DNA of 64,000 bases. Source: Jatrophihabitans sp. GTDB taxonomy: Bacteria; Actinomycetota; Actinomycetes; Mycobacteriales; Jatrophihabitantaceae. This document shows, piece by piece, positions 9,482 through 19,234 of the stretch. The number at the start of each line of letters is the position of its first letter. The stretch's first letter is position 1. Position numbers and translations under genes: made by a program. The DNA lies in the NCBI GenBank assembly GCA_036389035.1, contig DASVQQ010000008.1, positions 1 to 64,000 on the forward strand, read 5' to 3'. Below the pieces are notes generated by a model, which saw nothing but the letters and a program-made list of their open reading frames with translations, had not been told where the DNA came from and ran no database searches.

Positions 9482-10329
9482 GAGCTGCGCCGCTCAGGCG
9501 TGGGCTCGTTGCCCGCGTGCCGGTAGATCGGGGCCTCGACGAAGGCGCTCCGGCCGGAGGACAGGTACTGGACCGCGCCACCCATCCAGAACACCACCAG
9601 CCCGGCGACGGCGTCGATGATGAAGTGGTTGGCGGTGCCGACGATGACGAGCAGCGTGCAGACCGGGTAGGCCAGGCCGAGGGAGCGTACCCAGGAGCGG
9701 CGGGCGCAGTAGTAGATCACGACGCCGCACCACAGCGCCCAGGCCATGTGCAGGCTGGGCATCGCGGCGTACTGGTTGGAGTGCTCGGCGATGTTGGGGT
9801 CGGCCAGCGAGCCCCAGGTGTGGAACGTGATCAGCGTGTCGACATAGCCGTATTGGGGCAGCAGCCGGGGCGGCGTCAGCGGGTAGAGGTAGAAGCCGGC
9901 CAGCGCGATCAGCGAGGTGGCGAACAGCACGGTCCGGGCGCCGCGGTAGATCCGCGGATGCGCCCGGTACAGCCACACCAGGCAGCCGATGGTCACCACG
10001 AAGTGCAGGGTGGCGTAGTAGTAGTTCATCACCTGGGCCAGCGGCTCGTGGCTGGCCACGAAGCGGTTCAGCGAGAGCTCGAAGTTCAGGTGCAGCGCGT
10101 CCTGCAGGTGCTGGACGCCGCGGCCGTGCCGGTCGGCGATGCTCTTCTGCTCGGGCACCAGGTTGCGGACCTGGCTGTAGATCCAGTAGCAGAAACCGAT
10201 GATGGCGATCTCTTGCCACCACTTGGGCCGGCGGTGGTGCAGCAAGCTGTCGGGGAACAGACCGTTGAATCGGCGACGCGGCCTGGGCGGCTCGACCTCG
10301 CGGACTTCAGTGGTCACCTCGGCTGTCAC
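9463..10329 (-). CDS. PAP2-family integral membrane phosphatase/phosphotransferase
   Basis: Membrane protein of the PAP2 (phosphatidic acid phosphatase type 2) superfamily, acting on lipid phosphates or transferring inositol-phosphate-like head groups. Motifs PSLHMAWALW and NHFIIDAVAG carry the two catalytic histidines, facing the outside of the membrane. The YPLTPPRLLPQYGYVDT block is typical of actinobacterial AUR1/IPT1-like members. About six hydrophobic segments lie between residues 40 and 260. The frame stays open far upstream into the next gene; I chose the GTG at 10329 (VTAEVTTEVREVEPPRP), since anything longer is an antisense shadow. A GTG at 10317 is an alternative. A perfect 12-bp palindrome lies 20 bp upstream. 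Substrate unknown. Confidence 0.85.
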   Translation of the reverse strand: MTAEVTTEVREVEPPRPRRRFNGLFPDSLLHHRRPKWWQEIAIIGFCYWIYSQVRNLVPEQKSIADRHGRGVQHLQDALHLNFELSLNRFVASHEPLAQVMNYYYATLHFVVTIGCLVWLYRAHPRIYRGARTVLFATSLIALAGFYLYPLTPPRLLPQYGYVDTLITFHTWGSLADPNIAEHSNQYAAMPSLHMAWALWCGVVIYYCARRSWVRSLGLAYPVCTLLVIVGTANHFIIDAVAGLVVFWMGGAVQYLSSGRSAFVEAPIYRHAGNEPTPERRSSQPAGS

Positions 10330-10348
10330 CGCACCATTCTCGCATTTG

Positions 10349-10360
10349 AATCCCGGGATT
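10349..10360. promoter_or_regulatory. 12-bp palindrome upstream of the PAP2 gene
   Basis: AATCCCGGGATT is a perfect palindrome 20-31 bases before the chosen GTG start. This is a suitable place for an operator overlapping a promoter. No regulator can be assigned, and a chance palindrome is possible. Confidence 0.3.
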
Positions 10361-10489
10361 TTGCCGGAAGCGACCGACGCCGCACGCCAGCGGATCCTCG
10401 GACTCAACGCGTCAGCGTTCAGGTTTGCTCCGACGGCAGAAACGTTCACGGTGGGTGACCGGCTGATGACCCAGGGGCGATATCGAAGG

Positions 10490-11560
10490 TCAGGCCAGCG
10501 CGCTGAGGACGTCGGTGACGTCCCAATGGATCGGTGGGATGTCGCGCGTGTCCAACCCGCGCCGGTGGATGTCGAGCCGGGCGCCGAGGGCGTTACGAGC
10601 CCGGTAGACCAGCGCGCGAACCGACTCGGACCGGCCACCGGCCGGGCTGCCGTAGGCCTGCCAGAAGGCGTCCACCTCGGTGCCGGGCCGCGACAGCACC
10701 CGGTTGACCGTCCAGTCCGACATCGGATCGCCCCAGGAGGCCGCATCGCAGTCCAGCACTCCGGTGATCGTGGGCCGGTCCGGGTCGGTGTCGACCAGGA
10801 TGTTGAGCGTCCACAGGTCGCCGTGCAGCAGCGCCGGGACGGTGACCTCGTCGAGTTCGGCGCGATGACGCTCCGCCGCGGCGATCACCCCGTGAGCCGG
10901 AGCGGCGTCGAGGCCGGCAGTGGTGAACTCCTCGGCCAGCCGCTCGAATCCGGCGATGAGCGCCGAGCTCCAGGTGGCGTGCAGCGGTCCGGCGACCGGG
11001 CCGAACGCCGAACCGGTGACCTCGTGAATCGTCCTGGTGACCGAGCCGAGCTCGCGGTAGAGGCACCGCAGCGCGCTCGCGGAGTAGCCGGGGATCCGCT
11101 GCGAGGCCGGCTCGCCAGGCAGCATGGTCTGCACGAGGTAGTCGCGCTCCAGCAACTGGTGGGTGAAGTCAACGGCCAGGGTGCGGGGGACCAGCCCGCC
11201 CAGGGGCGCCAGGAAGGGCAGCGCCGCGTACTCGTTGCGCATCGCCTCGCGCGCGGCGATCCCTTGACGCGAGGGCTCCGGAGCGACCCGGAGGATCACC
11301 GGCTCGCCCTCGACGATGTCGACCCGGTAGGTGCTGTTGTAGGTGCCGACGCCGATTTCGACGATCTGCCGGACTCGCACGCCGGCGCCCAGAGCGCGCC
11401 GGCAGATAGCGAGCAGGACGCTGGGCGCCACCGGCTGCTGAAAGGCGTCGGGGGCGCGTTCGATCGGGACCACGGTGACTGCCGGGGAGTGTGCGTCCCC
11501 GAGGTCGGCTGGTTCGCCGAGGTCGGCTCGTTCGCCGAGGTCGCCGGTCATGCGGCCCAT
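10490..11560 (-). CDS. Phosphotransferase of the aminoglycoside/choline kinase fold
   Basis: APH-fold kinase that phosphorylates a small hydroxylated or amino compound. Seen: a nucleotide-binding N-lobe (IVEIGVGTYNSTYRVDIVEGEPVILRV), the catalytic loop LLHGDLWTLNILV and the metal-binding GVLDCDAASWGDPMSDW. The start at 11560 (MGRMTGDLGERADLGEPADLG) includes a short repeat; an ATG at 11551 is possible. It is divergent from the dialkylglycine decarboxylase gene, with about 175 bp between. APH-fold kinases paired with class III aminotransferases are known, for example hydroxylysine kinase with its phospholyase, so a shared amino-alcohol or amino-acid pathway is plausible but unproven. Aminoglycoside resistance is not implied. 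Confidence 0.8.
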   Translation of the reverse strand: MGRMTGDLGERADLGEPADLGDAHSPAVTVVPIERAPDAFQQPVAPSVLLAICRRALGAGVRVRQIVEIGVGTYNSTYRVDIVEGEPVILRVAPEPSRQGIAAREAMRNEYAALPFLAPLGGLVPRTLAVDFTHQLLERDYLVQTMLPGEPASQRIPGYSASALRCLYRELGSVTRTIHEVTGSAFGPVAGPLHATWSSALIAGFERLAEEFTTAGLDAAPAHGVIAAAERHRAELDEVTVPALLHGDLWTLNILVDTDPDRPTITGVLDCDAASWGDPMSDWTVNRVLSRPGTEVDAFWQAYGSPAGGRSESVRALVYRARNALGARLDIHRRGLDTRDIPPIHWDVTDVLSALA

Positions 11561-11725
11561 CTTGCCTGCGATCGGGCGATCCGCACGTGCAGACGGATCG
11601 TTGGCCCCGCAGCAGGGTCGACGCCGGCGCGTCGCCCTGCCAGCGGGCCAACGATCGCGCCTATCCAGCGCCGCCAGCGCCATCCATCGGCAAACGGGCG
11701 GCAGGCAGGCGGGGATCGGTTGTAG

Positions 11726-13033
<1,308 letters not shown>

Positions 13034-13062
13034 AGGTGGGGGCAGGCGCCCCTTCGGTTAGT

Positions 13063-13125
13063 GCGGCCGCCCGTGATCGTCATGCGGCCGCCCGTGATCG
13101 TCGTACGGTCGCCCGTGATCGCAGA
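13063..13125 (+). repeat. Three tandem 21-bp repeats before selO
   Basis: Three head-to-tail copies of a 21-bp unit containing GCCCGTGATCG lie between the decarboxylase stop and the selO start. Copies one and two are nearly identical; copy three has diverged. The unit has no dyad symmetry. The frame is open through the repeats, but the conserved SelO protein begins at the ATG at 13160, so they are probably non-coding leader sequence. Confidence 0.7.
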
Positions 13126-13159
13126 GGCGGCGGTCCGCGCCGCAGGTAGGCTTGGACAG

Positions 13160-14623
13160 ATGAGCGTTGCACCCGTGCCGACTCTCGACTTCGAAGACCG
13201 GTTCGCCCGCGAGCTGGGTGAGATGGCCTTGCCGTGGCAGGCTGAGCCGGCTCCTGACCCGCGGCTGCTGGCGCTCAACGAGCCGCTCGCTGCCGAACTG
13301 GGCCTGGCCGCCGACTGGTTGCGCGGCCCCGACGGCCTGCGGTTCCTGGTGGGCAACCTGGTGCCCAGCGGAGCGACCCCGGTGGCGCAGGCGTACTCCG
13401 GGCACCAGTTCGGCGGGTTCACGCCGCGGCTGGGTGACGGGCGGGCACTGCTGCTGGGCGAGGTCGTCACTCCCGGTGGGCGGCGTCTCGACCTGCACCT
13501 GAAGGGGTCCGGGCGCACGCCGTTCGCGCGTGGCGGTGACGGCCTGGCCGCGGTGGGTCCGATGCTGCGCGAGTACGTCATCAGCGAGGCGATGCACGCG
13601 CTCGGCATCCCGACGACCCGTTCGCTGGCGGTGGTGGCGACGGGGCGCCCGGTGTACCGCGAGACCGTGGTGCCGGGAGCGGTGCTGGCACGAGTGGCCA
13701 GCAGCCACCTGCGGGTGGGCAGCTTCCAGTACGCCGCCGCCACCGGCGACCTCGACCTGCTGCGCCGGCTGGCCGACCACGCGATCAGCCGGCACCACCC
13801 CGGCGCCGCGGAAGCTCCGCACCGCTACCTGGCCCTGTTCGAGGCCGTGGTCTCGGCTCAGGCCTCGCTGGTGGCGCGCTGGATGCTGGTCGGGTTCGTG
13901 CACGGCGTGATGAACACCGACAACATGACGATCTCCGGCGAGACCATCGACTACGGCCCGTGCGCCTTTCTGGACGTGTTCGACCCGGCCACCGTCTTCA
14001 GCTCGATCGACGCGGGCGGGCGCTACGCCTACGGCAACCAGCCCGTGGTCGCCGAGTGGAACCTGGCCCGGCTGGCCGAGGCGCTGCTGCCGCTGCTGGC
14101 CGAGGACCAGGAGCAGGCGATCGCACTTGCGGTGGAGGCGCTCGGGCGGTTCCGCGAGCAGTACTCCGCCGCCTGGACGGCCGGCATGCGCGCCAAGCTG
14201 GGCCTGCCCTCCGATGCCGAGGCCGCTGAGGCGGCAGCGCTGGTCGACGACCTGCTGGTGATGCTGCAGGCCAACCACGTCGACTACACATCGTTCTTCC
14301 GCGGCCTGGGCTCGGCCGCCCGGGGCGAGCCCGAGCCGGTGCGGGGGTTGGTCCTGGACCTAGCGTCGCTGGATGACTGGTTGGGGCGCTGGCTCGCCCT
14401 GGCGCCGGACGGGCAGGCCATGGACCGGGTGAATCCTGCCTACATCCCGCGCAACCACCTGGTCGAGGAGGCTCTCACCGCCGGGGTCGCGGGCGAGCTC
14501 GGTCCGTTGCACCGGCTGCTCGAGGCGGTGACCGTGCCCTTCGACGAGCGCCCCGGCCTGGAGCGCTACGCCGCGCCCGCTCCGGAGGACTTCGGCTCGT
14601 ACGTGACGTTCTGCGGGACCTGA
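13160..14623 (+). CDS. selO: SelO-type protein adenylyltransferase (YdiU family)
   Basis: Pseudokinase-fold enzyme that transfers AMP from ATP to Ser/Thr/Tyr of target proteins; linked to redox stress in E. coli. Recognised by [22 protein letters not shown], the [16 protein letters not shown] loop with the ATP-contacting lysine, [20 protein letters not shown], and the metal-binding [21 protein letters not shown]. At 487 residues it is the normal bacterial length. The C-terminus ends in Thr after FCGT with an ordinary TGA stop, so no selenocysteine tail is suggested. The ATG at 13160 begins the conserved region; an open frame reaching 13061 runs through the tandem repeats and is unlikely to be translated. 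It stands alone in its strand block, followed by a strong hairpin. Confidence 0.93.
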   Translation: MSVAPVPTLDFEDRFARELGEMALPWQAEPAPDPRLLALNEPLAAELGLAADWLRGPDGLRFLVGNLVPSGATPVAQAYSGHQFGGFTPRLGDGRALLLGEVVTPGGRRLDLHLKGSGRTPFARGGDGLAAVGPMLREYVISEAMHALGIPTTRSLAVVATGRPVYRETVVPGAVLARVASSHLRVGSFQYAAATGDLDLLRRLADHAISRHHPGAAEAPHRYLALFEAVVSAQASLVARWMLVGFVHGVMNTDNMTISGETIDYGPCAFLDVFDPATVFSSIDAGGRYAYGNQPVVAEWNLARLAEALLPLLAEDQEQAIALAVEALGRFREQYSAAWTAGMRAKLGLPSDAEAAEAAALVDDLLVMLQANHVDYTSFFRGLGSAARGEPEPVRGLVLDLASLDDWLGRWLALAPDGQAMDRVNPAYIPRNHLVEEALTAGVAGELGPLHRLLEAVTVPFDERPGLERYAAPAPEDFGSYVTFCGT

Positions 14624-14644
14624 CGCCGCCGCCCTTGGCGCATA

Positions 14645-14698
14645 GTGCGGCCCGAAACGTCGCTGGAACGGCCTTCGCAACGACGTTTCGGGCCGCAC
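14645..14698. terminator. Large perfect hairpin after selO
   Basis: An 18-bp perfect inverted repeat (GTGCGGCCCGAAACGTCG and its complement) encloses an 18-base loop, 21 bases after the selO stop. There is no U-tract, as is common for actinobacterial terminators. It lies just upstream of the promoter of the next gene, so it may insulate that promoter. Confidence 0.65.
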
Positions 14699-14718
14699 AA
14701 TGCAGGGAGGCCGTAACC

Positions 14719-14763
14719 GACAACCCGAGGTTGACGATTGATCAGCGTCAACCTATGGTTGTC
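14719..14763 (+). promoter_or_regulatory. Leaderless promoter with two matched operators
   Basis: A -35 (TTGACG, 14731-14736) and a -10 (TATGGT, 14754-14759) are spaced 17 bp apart, putting transcription start at or next to the ATG at 14767. Two 17-bp palindromes overlie them: GTCAACCTCGGGTTGTC (complement of 14719-14735, over the -35) and GTCAACCTATGGTTGTC (14747-14763, over the -10). They are identical except for two central bases. The arrangement is that of a tightly repressed, probably autoregulated promoter. Confidence 0.72.
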
Positions 14764-14766
14764 GAC

Positions 14767-15504
14767 ATGGTAGAGCCAACCCAGATGAGCAGCCCGGTCC
14801 GGCTGGACGACCTGATCGCCACCATCAAGAAGGTGCATACGGACCCCCTCGATCAACTCGCCGACGCCGTGCTGGCCGCGCAGCACATCGACGAGGTGGC
14901 CGACCACCTGATCGGACATTTCGTTGATCAGGCGCGGCGTTCCGGTGCTTCCTGGACCGACATCGGACGGAGTATGGGAGTCACCAAGCAGGCGGCGCAG
15001 AAGCGTTTCGTGGCCAAGGCCGGAGCCCCGGACCTCGATGCGAGCCAGGGGTTCAGCCGGTTCACCCAGCGGGCCCGCAACGTCGTGATGGCCGCGCAGA
15101 ACGAGGCGCGGGCCGCCGGCAACGACACGATCCTGACCGGGCACCTGATCCTGGGGCTGCTCAGCGAGCCGGAGGCGATCGCGGCCCTGGTCCTGCGGAA
15201 CCAGGGCGTCGCGCTGGACGCCGTGCGAACCGCGGTCACGGCGACGCTGCCACCGGCGGCCGACACGCTGCCCGACCTCATCCCGTACAGCACGGACGCG
15301 CGCAAAGCCCTGGAGCTGACCTTTCGCGAAGCGCTGCGACTGGGGCACAACTACGTCGGCACCGAGCACATCCTGCTTGCCCTGCTGGAGCACGAAGCCG
15401 GTTCAGGCCCGTTGGCCGAGCTGGGCATTGAGAAGACCCAGGTCGAAGAGGCCGTCCTCGCGACCATCGGCGTCTTCCACATCGCTCACGACATCGGTGA
15501 GTAG
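14767..15504 (+). CDS. HTH and Clp N-domain protein, probable autoregulator
   Basis: A 245-residue protein with two parts. Residues about 15-85 hold a helix-turn-helix of the sigma-region-4 kind (SWTDIGRSMGVTKQAAQKRF). Residues about 97-245 resemble the double Clp_N repeat of ClpC (FSRFTQRARNVVMAAQNEAR, then HNYVGTEHILLALLEHEAG). There is no ATPase domain, so it is not a chaperone; the Clp_N half may sense substrates or bind ClpP-system partners. It is probably translated from a leaderless mRNA (see the promoter entry), with no ribosome site seen. An ATG at 14785 is the alternative. Twin operators over its own promoter suggest autoregulation through the HTH. The same HTH pattern recurs in the protein at 57127. 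Function beyond DNA binding is unknown. Confidence 0.85.
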   Translation: MVEPTQMSSPVRLDDLIATIKKVHTDPLDQLADAVLAAQHIDEVADHLIGHFVDQARRSGASWTDIGRSMGVTKQAAQKRFVAKAGAPDLDASQGFSRFTQRARNVVMAAQNEARAAGNDTILTGHLILGLLSEPEAIAALVLRNQGVALDAVRTAVTATLPPAADTLPDLIPYSTDARKALELTFREALRLGHNYVGTEHILLALLEHEAGSGPLAELGIEKTQVEEAVLATIGVFHIAHDIGE

Positions 15505-15593
15505 CGCCCGAAGCCTCAGGGACTGCCTGCTGTGTTCCATCCGGCATCAGCTCTCGCGTCCAGCCTCATTCCGCCGCTGGTCATACTCACGTC

Positions 15594-15839
15594 ATGAAGA
15601 CCGCGATCTCCATTCCCGATGATCTCTTCGAGAGGGCAGCTCGGCGAGCACACGATCTGGGGATGAGTCGCTCGGAGTTCTTCACCCGTGCGGCAGTTCG
15701 CTACTTGGACGAACTCGACGCCGAATCGCTGACCTGTCAGATCGACGAAGCCATCACCGCCCTGGCCGGACGTGATGACACCCCCGACCAGGCTGTCGAA
15801 GCAGGCGGGCGAGTCTTGGCTGCTACGCCTGAGTGGTGA
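15594..15839 (+). CDS. Ribbon-helix-helix antitoxin-like protein, apparently orphan
   Basis: An 81-residue protein whose first 45 residues (MKTAISIPDDLFERAARRA...GMSRSEFFTRAAVRYLDEL) form a ribbon-helix-helix DNA-binding domain of the MazE/ParD antitoxin kind. The acidic remainder would wrap a toxin. Where a toxin should follow (15840-16026), I find only short frames with early stops and no MazF, ParE or PIN motif, so the toxin appears lost or absent. No ribosome site precedes the ATG; CATACT at 15582-15587 could be a -10 giving a leaderless message. The next 187 bp to 16027 hold no recognisable gene. Confidence 0.75.
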   Translation: MKTAISIPDDLFERAARRAHDLGMSRSEFFTRAAVRYLDELDAESLTCQIDEAITALAGRDDTPDQAVEAGGRVLAATPEW

Positions 15840-16026
15840 TCGAGTGCAGTGGCAATTGACCGGGCGAAACTAGAAGCGCCTGGCTGCTGAAGCCGGCCGT
15901 CTCAGCGGCGGAGTGCTTCGCGTCGGATGGTTCGGCTACCTCACCTTTGGTAGTCGCCGGGGCCCGATGCCGGCCGTGCTGCCCACCAGTGTCGCCGCTT
16001 GATACCCGAGGGGGTCGATCTACGCA

Positions 16027-16445
16027 GTGATTGACCCAGTCGGACGCGAGCTGACCATCGCCGAACTCGTCCGTCAGAAGCTTGCCACCGGTTTGACCCT
16101 CCGCCAGCTCGAAGAGCGCTCCGGTGGTTCGGTTCCGTATCAGACGTTCGGCAAGATCAGCAAAGGCGAGGTCAAGGGCTGGCCGAAGTCCCGGCAGGTC
16201 ATCGAGGGCACCGCCAGCGCTCTCGGGGTGGATGCCCGTGAGGTCGTGTTGAGGTACGCCACCCAGTTCGAGATCGACGTGTCAGAAGACCGGTCGCTGC
16301 TGGCGTCGATGCTGCCGTCCTGCTGCTGGAGCTGGGCGAGCGGAGTAGGGCTGCGGACTCTGAGGGGCTCACTGCGTTCGGGTCGGTGCTGTTGGCTCTC
16401 GAAGGTGCGCTGATCTCGGTTGTCAAGGGAGCCGAGGACAGCTGA
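16027..16445 (+). pseudogene. Frameshifted XRE-type helix-turn-helix regulator
   Basis: Starts at GTG 16027 with a clear HTH (ELVRQKLATGLTLRQLEERSGG...YQTFGKISKGEVKGWP...VIEGTASALGV). After about residue 92 (EDRSLLA) the frame turns into a Cys/Trp/Arg-rich tail ending at 16413. A sensible helical sequence (VDAAVLLLELGERSRAAD...) continues in another frame from 16305 to a TGA at 16443-16445. A one-base deletion, or equivalent, near 16303 would join them into a protein of about 138 residues. Either the gene is broken or a truncated repressor is made. Such proteins are common in actinobacterial phage-like or accessory DNA. Sequencing error is also possible. Confidence 0.6.
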
Positions 16446-16451
16446 GCGCTG

Positions 16452-17441
16452 CTACCAATTTCGGTTGACCCCGGCCGCCGCTCGGCGGCTCATCAGGTCT
16501 GACATGGCCTCGATCAGCAGGGCCTCCAGCTCGGAGTCGGCCGTGGTCGCGCAGCCGAGCGCTGCCTGAACGCCGCCGGTCGCCAGATCGGCCCGGAAGC
16601 CGGCGGCCAGGAACGGACCGGCCTCGGACCGGCCGACCAGAATCAGCACCACGACCTGCCGAGTGGCGTACCGGCCGAGCAGATCCGACGGGCCAAGGCC
16701 TGGCGCGATGGTCTGCATAATGAGGCACTCCTGGCCGGCCTCGTCAGGATCGATCATGAGCAACGCAACGTGGCCTCGTGCATCGTCGAGCCTCTGCTGA
16801 GCCTGCACACGCCATGCGGTCTCAGACCACAGACCGGTCACCTCGTCGAAGGCATCCTCGACTTCGACGACGTGGCGGAGCGAACCGAGGTGGACCGCGA
16901 ACAGGATGGGTAGCGCGGCCAGTGCAGTGGCCTGATGCCACAGCATGGCCAGGCCCAGGCCGGCTCCCAGAAATTGCGTCCCAACCTCGACGAGTTGAAC
17001 ATGGGGGACGGCTGAGACCATCCGCCAGACGTTCCGACTTCCTGACGCCCGGATCAAGATCGCGACGATGCCGATGTTCAGTGCCCAGAAGGTCAGGACC
17101 GCGGCCGGGATGTCGAAGGCCCCGAGCGCTGGATGGTGCAGGACGTATGAAGCGGCGACGCAAGACGCTGTCGTTCCGGCGGTACTCACCGTGTACTTGA
17201 GGGGACGCCCGTTCCCCACGGCTCGACGCGACGGCCATTCTCCGAGGTTGACCAGCATTACCAGAGCCACGATCAGCGGTGCTGGCAGGAGCATTGAACC
17301 CGCGAAAGTCCATATGCCGAGCATGTCGGGGATGCGGTCTAACACCACGGCGCGCCGTAATCTCTCTATTCGCCTTAGGGAGTGCGAATAGGTCAAACTA
17401 AGTACGGTAAGCAGCAGGAAATTCTGTAACTGGTCGCTCAT
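16452..17441 (-). CDS. Membrane protein with degenerate GGDEF domain
   Basis: 329 residues: six or so hydrophobic segments up to about residue 195, then a cytoplasmic domain aligning with diguanylate cyclases. DEVTGLWSETAW matches the D-x-LTGL-x-NR entry, LLMIDPDEAG matches the LLxIDxDxFK strand, and LLGRYATRQVVVLIL stands where RxGGDEFxVLL should be. The GGDEF signature is therefore replaced by ATRQV and catalysis is not expected; a sensory or binding role is more likely. The ATG at 17441 is only 39 bp from a divergent tiny peptide gene, so promoters overlap and the two may form a signal-receptor pair (inference). An 8-bp inverted repeat lies inside its first codons at 17366-17391. Not assigned to a named family. 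Confidence 0.72.
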   Translation of the reverse strand: MSDQLQNFLLLTVLSLTYSHSLRRIERLRRAVVLDRIPDMLGIWTFAGSMLLPAPLIVALVMLVNLGEWPSRRAVGNGRPLKYTVSTAGTTASCVAASYVLHHPALGAFDIPAAVLTFWALNIGIVAILIRASGSRNVWRMVSAVPHVQLVEVGTQFLGAGLGLAMLWHQATALAALPILFAVHLGSLRHVVEVEDAFDEVTGLWSETAWRVQAQQRLDDARGHVALLMIDPDEAGQECLIMQTIAPGLGPSDLLGRYATRQVVVLILVGRSEAGPFLAAGFRADLATGGVQAALGCATTADSELEALLIEAMSDLMSRRAAAGVNRNW

Positions 17442-17480
17442 TCAGTGTGCCCGCCGTACTTGAAAGGGGGTGTTTTTACC

Positions 17481-17531
17481 ATGCCTGAGAACAACAACTG
17501 GCCTCGGAACAACAACTGGCCGTCCGCATAA
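17481..17531 (+). CDS. 16-residue Asn/Trp repeat peptide
   Basis: A tiny frame encodes MPENNNWPRNNNWPSA, two copies of an NNNWP unit. Support: a strong ribosome site (AAAGGGGG, 17463-17470) ten bases before the ATG, a TAA stop, and 20 bases later a perfect 12-bp terminator hairpin. Codons are repeated almost exactly (AACAACAACTGGCC twice). An in-frame GTG at 17445 would add 12 residues but ignores the ribosome site. No signal peptide is seen. It could be a RiPP-like precursor, a secreted pheromone or a regulatory leader peptide. Its divergent neighbour is the membrane protein with the dead GGDEF domain. No known family is recognised. Confidence 0.55.
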   Translation: MPENNNWPRNNNWPSA

Positions 17532-17551
17532 CCGAGTAGACAGCACCGAAT

Positions 17552-17582
17552 GGGCTCGGGACACTAGAGATGTCCCGAGCCC
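17552..17582 (+). terminator. Perfect 12-bp hairpin after the tiny peptide gene
   Basis: GGGCTCGGGACA and TGTCCCGAGCCC pair fully around a seven-base loop (CTAGAGA), followed by TTC without a long U-tract. It begins 20 bases after the TAA and would end a very short transcript of the peptide gene. Confidence 0.78.
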
Positions 17583-18244
17583 TTCGGCATGCTGCAATCG
17601 AACTGACTTCACTGGTCGATCGAGCCGCGTTGTGCCAACGCTTGGGTCGCTCTCATTAAATCCCCCGTATCGACCATTACAGACCGTACTCGCAAGGTTC
17701 GGATCTGTCACCACTAGTTGACGCTTAACCGGGGCAGCACGCCTCTACTGCTGTTTGACGCGCCCGGACGCGCTTGGCTCGAATGGTGCATCATCAGGAT
17801 TTCGCCTTAAGGCGTAGGAGGAACGCGGTCTGTTGTCACGACTACTGCCTGCCCTGGGCCGGACTAGACCGACGGGTCGTCAGGGGTCAAGACTTAGTCG
17901 GGGTTGCCAGCAACGCGAGAACTCGTCGGAGTATGCCAGGTTGCGTTTATTTGAACGCGCATGCCTAGATCCAGTGAACTTATCGCTGCTCACAAATGCA
18001 GGATGCTGTGACATGACTAGACGGAAGCTGCTGGAGCAGCCAGCCCCATGACTTTGACGCTGTCTCCAGTAGACCAAGAACCATTTATCTAAAACCAAGA
18101 GATGGCCCTTCGTAGGCGCTTTGTCTATGGCTAAAGGCCGCGCATAGCAAAATTAGCTGATAATGCGACCGCCTTCTAGGCGGATCGTCTACTTATTTAT
18201 CGCTTCGTCGAATCCCGCACCTTTTGCGAACGAAGTTCAGGTGC
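17583..18244. other. Gene-free stretch of lower G+C
   Basis: About 660 bp with visibly more A+T than the surroundings and no convincing gene. Short open frames exist, including one of 72 codons from a TTG at 17833 behind AGGAGG, but their composition is random-like. Two small palindromes are present: CGCCTTAAGGCG at 17803-17814 and CCGCCT/AGGCGG at 18169-18183. The 3' part resembles a badly decayed tRNA (see rejected items). It may be the scar of a lost mobile element. Confidence 0.5.
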
Positions 18245-19141
18245 TCAATCGAGGTCGGCGAGTACGGCGTTCACCGCGCGCCAGGATCGCGCGACGATGT
18301 CGGGGTTGGTGTCACGGTAGTACGGCAACGCGTGGACGGCGGCCGAGACTGCCCATGCCCTGCCGCGTAACCACATCGGCTCGTCCACGCAGCCGAGCCG
18401 CTCGCGAAACACCGCCCGGCTCGTCTTGTCGAACAAGCTCCAGGCCGCGACCAGGTCGATGGCGGGGTCGCCCGCCTTGCAGCCGCCCCAGTCGATGACC
18501 GCGACCAGCCGCCCCCGCTGAACCAGCAGGTTGCCGTCCATCAGGTCACCGTGCACCCAACGGGGCGGGCCGTCCCAGGCCGGCGCCGTCACTCCCGCCT
18601 CCCAGGCGGCGAGCAGGGCGTCGACGTCGGTCTGGCCGCGCAGCCGCTCGGCGCTGTCGCGGGTCGAGGCGTCGGCGCCGGCGAGCGGTCCGCCCCGGTC
18701 CGAGCCCTTCGGCCGGGGCGCGCCGGTGGTGTCCAGGCGCTGCAGGTCGAGCACGAAGGCGGCCAGGTCACCGGCCAGCAGGGTCAGGTCATCCTCCGGC
18801 CGGGGGTTCTCGCCGGCGAGCCAGGGCGAGACATACCAGCGGTAGGGGTAGGCCCCCTGTGGCCGGCCGACGAACAGCGGCACCGGAACCTTGACGGCCA
18901 GCTGCGCGGCGATCAGGGGCAGCCACCGCCGCTCCGTCTCACCCTGGGACGCTGCCCAGCCGATCTTCGGCAGCCGCACCGACAGCTCCTCGCCCAGCCG
19001 GTAGATCACGTGGTCGGTCCCCCAGGCGGGCACCCGGGTGAGCGGTAGCCGGGCCCAGTCAGGCGCCTGCTCGCTCAGCAGGCCGCGGACCAGGCCAGGA
19101 TCGACCTCGACCTCGTCGGCGTGCATCCGGGGAACCGTCAC
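18245..19141 (-). CDS. Aminoglycoside phosphotransferase-family protein
   Basis: 298-residue APH-fold kinase. Key motifs: RWVHGDLMDGNLLV (catalytic Asp and Asn) and VIDWGGCKAGDPAIDLVAAW (metal-binding Asp). The N-lobe GTDHVIYRLGEELSVRLPK carries the ATP-binding lysine. Relatives are annotated as aminoglycoside phosphotransferases but most have no known substrate, and chromosomal copies rarely give resistance. The ATG at 19141 is followed by MHADEVEVDPGLVRGLL, a typical N-terminus for this subgroup. It is divergent from the APC permease at 19235, with 93 bp between; no operon partner downstream. A different subfamily from the kinase at 10490. Confidence 0.85.
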   Translation of the reverse strand: MTVPRMHADEVEVDPGLVRGLLSEQAPDWARLPLTRVPAWGTDHVIYRLGEELSVRLPKIGWAASQGETERRWLPLIAAQLAVKVPVPLFVGRPQGAYPYRWYVSPWLAGENPRPEDDLTLLAGDLAAFVLDLQRLDTTGAPRPKGSDRGGPLAGADASTRDSAERLRGQTDVDALLAAWEAGVTAPAWDGPPRWVHGDLMDGNLLVQRGRLVAVIDWGGCKAGDPAIDLVAAWSLFDKTSRAVFRERLGCVDEPMWLRGRAWAVSAAVHALPYYRDTNPDIVARSWRAVNAVLADLD

Positions 19142-19234
19142 GCGCCCTATCCCACCACCTGCCCGCCGCGTGCGACGACGTTACGGTGATCGTCGATCTG
19201 CAGGCACCCTGAAAGGCTCGCCTCTCATGCTCCG